Assembly (NCBI GenBank): GCA_013002265.1
Contig: JABDKK010000140.1
Coordinates: 1-6,959 of the forward strand
DNA: 6,959 nt
Origin: Candidatus Nitrosopumilus sp.
GTDB lineage: Archaea > Thermoproteota > Nitrososphaeria > Nitrososphaerales > Nitrosopumilaceae
Reading direction: 5' to 3'
The first letter of the stretch is position 1. Each line of letters opens with the position of its first letter. Positions 1 through 4,526 of this stretch are shown here, piece by piece. The notes under the pieces were generated by a model, which ran no database searches, had not been told where the DNA came from, and saw only the letters and a list, made by a program, of their open reading frames with translations. The translations under genes and the position numbers were made by a program.

Positions 1-543
1 AATAACATCAGCAATGTCTTCTCTTAGCATTGGCTCACCACCAGTAATTTGCATTGAATTTCCTGGAATTGGTCTCTCAGCCCTTAGTGTCTTCATCATT
101 GCTCGAACTTGAGTATGATCTGGTTCATACATGTAAGCGCCTTCAAGACCTTTCTTCACATAGAAAAAGCAATACCAGCATGTTAAATCACATCTGTTAG
201 TTACAATCATGTTTGCCAGACCACTGTGAGACAAGTGATTAGAACACAATCCACAGTTGTTTGGACAAGAACATTTGTCAATCATTACATTTGGAGCATG
301 TGCGCCTTTACCATCCATCCAGTATGTGCTGAATTTCTTGTACATCTCATAAGAGCCAAAATACAACTCTTCACATTCGCCGTGAGTCGGACATACTTTG
401 GACATGAAGACTTTGTTATCACGTTCAAAGACCTCTGCATCTAAAATCATGTTACAGTCAGGGCAGATACTTTGAGTGAAACGTATTGTAGATTTTTTAC
501 CTAAATTTTTAGTTGATTGATTAGATATCTGAATTAAAGCCAT
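1..543 (-). CDS. tes: Tetraether lipid synthase-like radical SAM protein (N-terminal part)
   Basis: Partial gene: it starts with ATG at 543 and runs off the left edge after 181 residues. I translated it by hand. An N-terminal Cys site (C27-x2-C30, then C51-P-T-H54) resembles the rubredoxin-like site of the MJ0619/Tes family. A Cys cluster follows (C91, C93, C97, C100, with H103). The radical SAM CX3CX2C motif is C118, C122, C125, and GGEP (168-171) is the usual SAM-binding motif. Family knowledge: Tes joins two archaeol chains tail-to-tail to make membrane-spanning GDGT lipids, using S-adenosylmethionine and Fe-S clusters. Ammonia-oxidising archaea have GDGT membranes, so the role fits. The order of Cys clusters and the stretch MYEP are what I recognise; the C-terminal half is not visible, so a related paralogue in the same family cannot be excluded. 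It is divergent from the TrmB regulator. Confidence 0.78.
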   Translation of the reverse strand, partial: MALIQISNQSTKNLGKKSTIRFTQSICPDCNMILDAEVFERDNKVFMSKVCPTHGECEELYFGSYEMYKKFSTYWMDGKGAHAPNVMIDKCSCPNNCGLCSNHLSHSGLANMIVTNRCDLTCWYCFFYVKKGLEGAYMYEPDHTQVRAMMKTLRAERPIPGNSMQITGGEPMLREDIADVI

Positions 544-571
544 GCCTATATCGGAGTTTTTTCTAAATTAG

Positions 572-578
572 TATATAA
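572..578 (-). promoter_or_regulatory. TATA box of the Tes-like gene
   Basis: Read on the minus strand this is TTATATA. Its centre is 32 nt before the ATG at 543. The usual archaeal TATA-to-start distance of 25-27 nt puts transcription near 549-550, leaving a leader of only about 6-7 nt. No Shine-Dalgarno sequence is present. Confidence 0.6.
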
Positions 579-628
579 TCCATTTCATACTTGGCCCCGT
601 GTGCAATTTAGGATACATGCATACCTGA

Positions 629-636
629 TTTAAATA
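629..636 (+). promoter_or_regulatory. TATA box of the TrmB-family regulator
   Basis: TTTAAATA, with its centre about 27 nt before the ATG at 660. The transcript should therefore begin at or next to the start codon, making it leaderless. No ribosome binding site is seen upstream, which agrees. Confidence 0.6.
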
Positions 637-644
637 GCAAAAAT

Positions 645-657
645 GATCGACTAGATC
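645..657 (+). promoter_or_regulatory. Possible operator: near-palindrome at the start of the TrmB transcript
   Basis: GATC-gacta-GATC forms an inverted repeat with one mismatched pair (649/653). It also contains a GATCG direct repeat at 645 and 654. It lies between the TATA box and the start codon of the regulator, where a bound repressor would block polymerase. Whether the TrmB or the DtxR-like protein binds it is inference. GATC repeats can arise by chance in so short a stretch. Confidence 0.3.
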
Positions 658-659
658 GC

Positions 660-1427
660 ATGAGCATATCTGATAAGACAAAAAAAGCACTTGAAAAAAT
701 TGGTCTTACAAGTTATGAGATCAGAACATTTGCTGCATTGTTAAAGTCAGGAGAGCTAACAGCATCAGACCTAAGTCAAAAATCAGGAGTCCCATATTCA
801 AAAATTTACGAAGTATTAGGAACTCTAGAAGATAAAGGTTGGATTGGATCAGATGATGCAAGACCTACAAAATACTTTGCAAAATCACCATCAACAGGAT
901 TAGAAACTACAAAGCAGAAAATGGAAAATGATTTTTCTCAAAACCAAAGTGTTATTCTAAATGAGTTAGTTCCCTTGTATGAAAAAAGTGGAACTAGCGA
1001 GAGGCCAGATATTTGGGTTTTATCAGGAGCTGTAAACATTGCAGCTAAAATTTTAGAAATGGTGGAGACTTGCCGTAATGAAGTGATGATTGCACTGCCA
1101 GAAGCTGGAGAAGAATTAGTAAAACAAGCATTACCAAAACTAAGATCACTTCACGACAAAGGAGTAGACATTACAATACTAACATCAGACAAAATGGGTA
1201 AAGAATCCATAAAGGCAATCAAGAGAGTTGCTACTGTAAAAATTAAAAAAGGTTTGTTTGGTGGAGGTATAATTTCAGACAAAAGATATGTTGTTATTTT
1301 GTTAGGTCCTGAAATAGGCGGTACAAATACATCAGATGTTGTTGCAATTTGGGCAGATCACGCAGGATTGGCAGGATTTGCACGTAATTACTTTGAATAT
1401 TTATTAAAAGATTCAAAGGTAGTATAG
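660..1427 (+). CDS. TrmB-family transcriptional regulator
   Basis: A 255-residue cytoplasmic DNA-binding protein. Residues about 12-72 form a winged helix-turn-helix of TrmB type (LTSYEIRTFAALL, then the recognition-helix region SGVPYSKIYEVLGTLEDKGW). Residues about 76-110 look like a linking coiled coil. Residues about 115-250 form an alpha/beta effector domain of the phospholipase D-like type found in TrmB proteins, with the strand VMIALPEAG, the strand ITILTS, and IWADHAGLAGFARNYFEYLL at the end. Known TrmB proteins sense sugars or other small molecules; the ligand here cannot be read from sequence. The ATG at 660 is chosen because it lies at the predicted leaderless start, and the upstream ATG at 643 is closed by TAG after two codons. 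It ends one base before the DtxR-like gene, so the two are probably one transcript. It is divergent from the Tes-like gene and may control it, its own promoter, or both. Confidence 0.9.
   Translation: MSISDKTKKALEKIGLTSYEIRTFAALLKSGELTASDLSQKSGVPYSKIYEVLGTLEDKGWIGSDDARPTKYFAKSPSTGLETTKQKMENDFSQNQSVILNELVPLYEKSGTSERPDIWVLSGAVNIAAKILEMVETCRNEVMIALPEAGEELVKQALPKLRSLHDKGVDITILTSDKMGKESIKAIKRVATVKIKKGLFGGGIISDKRYVVILLGPEIGGTNTSDVVAIWADHAGLAGFARNYFEYLLKDSKVV
1415..1420 (+). promoter_or_regulatory. Ribosome binding site of the DtxR-like gene
   Basis: AAAGGT inside the last codons of the TrmB gene, 8 nt before the ATG at 1429. It matches the anti-Shine-Dalgarno end of archaeal 16S rRNA moderately. 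With a one-base gap between the genes, translation is probably coupled. Confidence 0.5.
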
Positions 1428-1428
1428 T

Positions 1429-1884
1429 ATGGATTCCCTAGATGATGATGAAGTTCTTTTTGTAGGAACTGCGGATGCTGAACATGTAGAGATGTATCTA
1501 AAGGCAATTTGGCATATTAAAGAGAGAGGAGAAGAAGTTAAGATTAGCACGATAGCAAAAATGCTCAATGTAAGGCAACCAAGTGTAGTTCAAATGCTCA
1601 AGAAATTAAATGGTAAAAATTTGGTAAATTACAACAAAGCTGGAGTCAAACTCACTGAAGAGGGAGAAAAAATTGGATCCAGCATGATGAGAAATAGCAG
1701 ATTATTGGAAGTTTTAATGGATAGTGCTCTCAAAGTAGAAATTGACGAAGAAATGGTTTGTGGAATTGAACATCATATGAATAAACAATTTACCGATGCA
1801 TTGTGTACAATGTTAAAACATCCCAGAAAATGTCCCCATGATCATGAAATTCCAATGGGTGAATGTTGCAAATCTGCAGAGTAA
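1429..1884 (+). CDS. DtxR-family metal-dependent repressor, short form
   Basis: A 151-residue protein with the two core DtxR domains: a winged helix-turn-helix (about residues 18-80, recognition helix around RQPSVVQMLKKL) and a dimerisation and metal-binding domain (about 81-142, ending in CPHDHEIP). Aligned by eye with Corynebacterium DtxR, the primary site is kept: M22 for Met10, C111 for Cys102, E114 for Glu105, H115 for His106. This suggests an iron-type rather than a manganese (MntR) sensor. In the ancillary site Glu83 is kept as E94, but His79 is replaced by S90 and His98 by E107. The SH3-like C-terminal domain of the full-length 226-residue DtxR is absent. The tail carries extra cysteines (C135, C146, C147). 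It lies one base after the TrmB gene with a shared promoter. Likely role: repress iron uptake or storage genes when Fe(II) is plentiful. The targets are not visible. Confidence 0.88.
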   Translation: MDSLDDDEVLFVGTADAEHVEMYLKAIWHIKERGEEVKISTIAKMLNVRQPSVVQMLKKLNGKNLVNYNKAGVKLTEEGEKIGSSMMRNSRLLEVLMDSALKVEIDEEMVCGIEHHMNKQFTDALCTMLKHPRKCPHDHEIPMGECCKSAE

Positions 1885-1896
1885 ATTTATCCCAAA

Positions 1897-1905
1897 AGAT
1901 ATATC
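1897..1905 (+). promoter_or_regulatory. TATA box of the small Cys-rich gene
   Basis: AGATATATC, centred about 27 nt before the ATG at 1928, the spacing expected for a leaderless archaeal transcript. It sits in the 43-nt gap after the DtxR-like gene, so the small gene probably has its own promoter. Confidence 0.55.
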
Positions 1906-1927
1906 ATCTCAAAAATAATATTTAATC

Positions 1928-2092
1928 ATGGCATGTTTTTGTGGCTGTGAAACATATGAAAAGTATGAAGATGGATTCAAAATTGCTTGTGTAAAATGTG
2001 GTCATGGACCACAAAATCATGATGAGGAGTTCAGAGCAGCTGCAAGAAAGAACGAGTCACAAAGTCAAAAACGTGATGCAGACTTTGGATGA
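1928..2092 (+). CDS. Small Cys-rich (zinc-ribbon-like) protein, 54 residues
   Basis: A short gene beginning ATG-GCA and ending TGA at 2090-2092. The N-terminal half has C3-x-C5-x-C7 and C21-x2-C24 with H26 nearby, a pattern able to hold zinc or another soft metal. The C-terminal half is hydrophilic and charged (EEFRAAARKNESQSQKR) and probably helical or disordered. I do not recognise a named family. Three points support it being real: a TATA box at the leaderless distance, the patterned cysteines, and an end that exactly meets the stop of the convergent YjbQ gene without overlap. It follows an iron-type repressor, so a metal-related role is tempting but is inference only. Alternatives are a small DNA- or RNA-binding zinc ribbon. 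Confidence 0.68.
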   Translation: MACFCGCETYEKYEDGFKIACVKCGHGPQNHDEEFRAAARKNESQSQKRDADFG

Positions 2093-2512
2093 CTATTCAC
2101 CAATAATTTTAACTAAAACTCGTTTAGGTCTTTTTCCATCAAACTCACCATAGAAGATTTGCTCCCAAGGGCCAAAATCTAACTGACCATTAGTAATTGC
2201 AACTACTACTTCTCTACCCATTACTTGTCGCTTCAGATGTGCATCAGCATTGTCTTCACCTGTATTGTTGTGTTCATATTGAGAGATTGGTTCATGTGGT
2301 GCTAATTCTTCTAACCACTTTTCGTAATCGTGATGCAGACCACCTTCATTGTCATTAATGAATACACTTGCAGTAATGTGCATTGCATTTACAAGGCAAA
2401 GACCTTCTTGTACTTTGCTTTTAGAAACTAATTTTCTAACATCTGGTGTGATGTTCATAAATGCTCTTCTAGTTTTAACTTGAAATGTCAAATAGTCAGT
2501 TAATGATTTCAT
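2093..2512 (-). CDS. YjbQ/UPF0047 family protein
   Basis: A 139-residue protein of the usual length for the YjbQ (UPF0047) family. Conserved marks are the H45-x-T-x-S segment in MHITASVFIND, D62 after GGLHH, DNADAHLKRQVMG with H92, the NGQLDFGPWEQIFYGEFDG block (residues 108-126) and the closing strand KRVLVKI. Family knowledge: a compact beta fold with conserved His/Asp residues that bind a metal. Weak thiamine-phosphate synthase activity has been reported for bacterial members, and the true role is unsettled. The ATG at 2512 fits a leaderless start 26 nt after a TATA box. The gene is convergent with the small Cys-rich gene; the two stop codons are adjacent, so their transcripts must overlap at the 3' ends. 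Confidence 0.9.
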   Translation of the reverse strand: MKSLTDYLTFQVKTRRAFMNITPDVRKLVSKSKVQEGLCLVNAMHITASVFINDNEGGLHHDYEKWLEELAPHEPISQYEHNNTGEDNADAHLKRQVMGREVVVAITNGQLDFGPWEQIFYGEFDGKRPKRVLVKIIGE

Positions 2513-2533
2513 GTATTTAATAGAAAATCATCC

Positions 2534-2542
2534 ATTATAATA
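2534..2542 (-). promoter_or_regulatory. TATA box of the YjbQ-family gene
   Basis: On the minus strand TATTATAAT, centred 26 nt before the ATG at 2512. There is no Shine-Dalgarno sequence, so a leaderless transcript is expected. Confidence 0.55.
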
Positions 2543-2553
2543 CTAAAGCAGGC

Positions 2554-2673
2554 TCAGAACTCAAGATCCTCATCATCAATCAAAGGGATAGATTCATCAT
2601 AGCCTGCACGCCATATTTCAGGCAGATTCCTATTGAGTCTTTCAAGAAGCTTGATAAATGGCCAAGAGTTCAG
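2554..2673 (-). pseudogene. Coding-like minus-strand stretch without a usable start
   Basis: A 39-codon open frame ending in TGA (2554-2556), with protein-like content: NSWPFIKLLERLNRNLPEIW, then RAGYDESIPLIDDEDLEF. It has a hydrophobic or amphipathic first half and an acidic tail. The frame is closed by TGA just upstream, at 2674-2676. An ATG at 2675-2677 lies one base out of frame with it. A single-base difference would therefore give a small intact protein of about 40 residues ahead of the YjbQ gene. Its G+C of about 41% is visibly higher than that of the surrounding gap. It could be a decayed small gene, a gene using a CTG start, or chance. No family is recognised. The opposite strand is also open here (2524-2682) but has no start codon. 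Confidence 0.3.
2651..2660 (+). promoter_or_regulatory. Probable TATA box of the 138-residue protein gene
   Basis: TTGATAAATG, centred about 27 nt before the ATG at 2683, the leaderless spacing seen at the other genes here. It is a weaker match than those at 572, 629 and 1897. Confidence 0.38.
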
Positions 2674-2682
2674 TCATTCAAA

Positions 2683-3099
2683 ATGGTTGCAATAGATACT
2701 CCTGCCTCATTGGAAAGTTTTAGAAGATTTATCATTTCAAGTACCTGTAAATCTTATGCTCCAAGAAGTTATTTGGATGATTTTGAGGTTTTTGCAGAGC
2801 GAGAAGATGAACTTGGGGCAATTTATGTAGAGGCTGCTGACAAAGTTACATTAAAAAAAATTAGAGACATTACATTTGTTAATGCACGAGATGTTCTTGG
2901 AATAATTTATAATTCAAAAAGTGGAAATACATCTCTAAAATGGAGACAAATTAGAAGAACCAATGGAAAGGTCTCCGGTGAAGCGTCTGCAAACTCACTA
3001 ACAAATTTGGCAGAATCAGGTGTTCTTACATTAGATTGGGTTGAAAACTACCTCAAGAAAAAATCTGAAGAAACAAAGACAAATGAAGTAACCAGCTAA
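2683..3099 (+). CDS. Unrecognised 138-residue protein upstream of pelA
   Basis: A soluble protein with no membrane segment or signal peptide. I do not recognise the family. The N-terminal third (SLESFRRFIISS, SYLDDFEVFAEREDELGAIY) alternates helices and strands. The middle (VTLKKIRDITFVNARDVLGIIYNS) looks like a strand-helix core. The C-terminus (SLTNLAESGVLTLDWVENYL) is helical and ends in a charged, lysine- and glutamate-rich tail. The frame stays open upstream to 2524 but offers no ATG, GTG or TTG before the ATG at 2683, so this start is forced. No ribosome binding site is seen, in keeping with a leaderless start. It lies 32 nt before pelA in the same direction, so it probably shares the transcript. 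A link to ribosome rescue would rest on position alone. Confidence 0.72.
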   Translation: MVAIDTPASLESFRRFIISSTCKSYAPRSYLDDFEVFAEREDELGAIYVEAADKVTLKKIRDITFVNARDVLGIIYNSKSGNTSLKWRQIRRTNGKVSGEASANSLTNLAESGVLTLDWVENYLKKKSEETKTNEVTS

Positions 3100-3123
3100 A
3101 CTCTTTTCTTTCTGAATAATAGA

Positions 3124-3128
3124 GAGGT
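3124..3128 (+). promoter_or_regulatory. Ribosome binding site of pelA
   Basis: GAGGT, only 3 nt before the ATG at 3132, which is close spacing. No TATA box lies about 27 nt upstream, so pelA is probably translated from a transcript that starts before the 138-residue gene. Confidence 0.5.
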
Positions 3129-3131
3129 ACC

Positions 3132-4175
3132 ATGATTACAAAAATTATAGATGAAAATTCAATATCTGTAATTCCAGAAGATTCAGATGATCTATTGAAT
3201 TTGCGTCGCATAATTAAGGAAAATGATAAAGTTGTTGGAGATACAACTAGAGTACTAAAACAAGATAAAGATTATTCAAGACCAGACAAGGGTGAAAGGA
3301 TCAAGATTAGAATAGCATTGACTGTCGAAAAAATCTCATTAGATGATGTTTTAGATAGATTAAGAATTGGTGGGACAATTTCTGAATCAAATAATGACTC
3401 TGTCCCACATGGATCACACCATTCATTTATTCTTAAAGTAAATGATGGAATTACTATTTCAAAGAAAAAATGGTTGCCAATTGAAAAAAACCTCTTACAT
3501 ACTAGCAACAATCAGTTGGGATTTGTATTCATTGCAATAGACACTGGGGATTGTGGAATTGCCAGACTAAGAGGAACTCATTTGGAGTTTATGCCAAATA
3601 TTTATTCAGGTTCCGGTGGAAAGCGGTACAAAACTAATTTTAATATTGAAAAATTCTTTGAGCACATACAACAAGCAGTTTCAACTATTATCAAAGAAGG
3701 GGATTCAGTAGTAATTTTTGGTCCTGGTGAAACCAAAAAAAGATTTTCAAATTTTCTTGCTAAATCTCAAAAATACAAAATTCAAGTTGTTGAAGGAATT
3801 GATTCAGGTGGAGAAGATGGTATTTACACATTTACCAAATCTAAAACAATGCAGGAGATAATGTCAGATAGTAAGTTAGCAAAGGTTTCAGCAATAATTG
3901 ACGAGGTAATGGTTTTAGTAAATAAAAAAAGTAGAAAATTTACAATGGGATTTGATGAAACCCATAATGCAAATAAAATGGGAGCAGTTGACTCACTAGT
4001 TTTTTCTGATAAGGCTATTCAAGAAATTGATGAGCAAAAAGTGATTGATTTTTTAAATGATGTTGAAAGTAAAGGGGTCAAAATTTACAGTGTGGATTCA
4101 TCAACCGATATTGGCTTGAGGGTTACAGGTTTGGGTGGAATTATTTCTATATTGCGATATCCTGTTGAATCCTAA
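3132..4175 (+). CDS. pelA: Pelota (aPelota/Dom34), mRNA surveillance and ribosome rescue
   Basis: A 347-residue protein of full archaeal Pelota length with three domains. Domain 1, Sm-like, is about residues 1-125. The central eRF1-2-type domain is about 130-255 (FVFIAIDTGDCGIARLRG, and the FGPGETKKRF turn at 196-205). The C-terminal eRF1-3-type domain is about 258-345 (NKMGAVDSLVFSDKAI, ending GLGGIISILRYPVE). The GGQ motif of true release factors is absent, as expected. Family knowledge: Pelota enters the empty A site of stalled ribosomes together with aEF1A and, with ABCE1, splits the subunits. It acts in the cytoplasm. It has a ribosome binding site and follows the 138-residue gene closely. 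Its last 4 nt overlap the convergent cutA gene. Confidence 0.95.
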   Translation: MITKIIDENSISVIPEDSDDLLNLRRIIKENDKVVGDTTRVLKQDKDYSRPDKGERIKIRIALTVEKISLDDVLDRLRIGGTISESNNDSVPHGSHHSFILKVNDGITISKKKWLPIEKNLLHTSNNQLGFVFIAIDTGDCGIARLRGTHLEFMPNIYSGSGGKRYKTNFNIEKFFEHIQQAVSTIIKEGDSVVIFGPGETKKRFSNFLAKSQKYKIQVVEGIDSGGEDGIYTFTKSKTMQEIMSDSKLAKVSAIIDEVMVLVNKKSRKFTMGFDETHNANKMGAVDSLVFSDKAIQEIDEQKVIDFLNDVESKGVKIYSVDSSTDIGLRVTGLGGIISILRYPVES

Positions 4176-4483
4176 ATTGTGGATTCTGTTAACCAATTCA
4201 GATATGGCTTGTTAATTGATGAAATGTAGATTTCTGCAATTTCAGGAACATCATATGGATGAGTTTCCTGAATCCTCTTTTTTAGAAATTTTTTATTTTT
4301 AGTCAATGTTTTGAATATTGCAAGATATTCTGATGTATTTTCTATTTTTTTATTCCAAGAATAAATCGAAGAAATTTTTGAAATGTTTACACAGGCCACA
4401 GTCTTATTTTTTACCAGCTCTTTTGCAATTTTTAAAATTGATTTTTTATCGGGATAAGTTGAAATTATAATAACTGGTTTCAT
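4172..4483 (-). CDS. cutA: CutA, divalent-ion tolerance family protein
   Basis: A 103-residue protein of standard CutA length. Visible signatures are the N-terminal strand VIIISTYPD, ACVNI (30-34), SIYSWNKKIE, and the family hallmark HPYDVPEI (75-82), followed by NKPYLNWL. Family knowledge: a very stable trimer with a PII-like ferredoxin fold, linked to divalent cation tolerance in bacteria; its biochemical role is still unclear. It is unusually lysine- and asparagine-rich (TKNKKFLKKR), which creates oligo-T runs on the opposite strand. It is convergent with pelA (4-nt overlap) and divergent from the M50 protease, and has its own TATA element about 25 nt upstream of the ATG at 4483. Confidence 0.95.
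   Translation of the reverse strand: MKPVIIISTYPDKKSILKIAKELVKNKTVACVNISKISSIYSWNKKIENTSEYLAIFKTLTKNKKFLKKRIQETHPYDVPEIAEIYISSINKPYLNWLTESTI
4278..4300 (+). terminator. Probable oligo-T terminator of the pelA transcript, inside antisense cutA
   Basis: Three T runs of 6, 6 and 5 (4278-4283, 4289-4294, 4296-4300) begin about 100 nt after the pelA stop. Archaeal RNA polymerase stops at oligo-T without needing a hairpin. Here the runs are the complement of lysine and phenylalanine codons of cutA, so the pelA mRNA would carry a tail of roughly 100-130 nt antisense to cutA. Confidence 0.42.
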
Positions 4484-4526
4484 AGTAACCGATAAATGTC
4501 CGTACTTTAAAAAATTAACAATTAGT
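4484..4526. promoter_or_regulatory. Compact two-way promoter between cutA and the M50 protease gene
   Basis: Only 43 bp separate the two start codons. The AT-rich element at 4504-4517 (ACTTTAAAAAATTA) can serve as TATA box for cutA (about 25 nt to its ATG on the minus strand). For the protease gene the better candidate is GATAAATG at 4491-4498, about 32 nt before its TTG. The two pre-initiation complexes would overlap, so the genes may compete for transcription. Confidence 0.45.

Noticed and set aside
226..444. Plus-strand open frame of 72 codons
   Set aside because: It lies wholly opposite the Tes-like gene, whose Cys motifs and codon pattern are clear. The plus-strand translation shows no recognisable pattern.
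2524..2682. Upstream extension of the 138-residue protein
   Set aside because: The frame is open back to the TAG at 2521 but contains no ATG, GTG or TTG, and the leaderless TATA spacing favours the ATG at 2683.
3126..3131. GGTACC palindrome just before pelA
   Set aside because: It is only six bases, overlaps the ribosome binding site, and is readily explained by chance.
3272..3511. Minus-strand open frame inside pelA
   Set aside because: It is a shadow of the well-supported Pelota domain 1, and no promoter or ribosome binding site precedes it.
4172..4175. Possible frameshift or misassembly at the pelA/cutA overlap
   Set aside because: Both proteins end at their normal family lengths and motifs, so the 4-nt convergent overlap is genuine compact packing.
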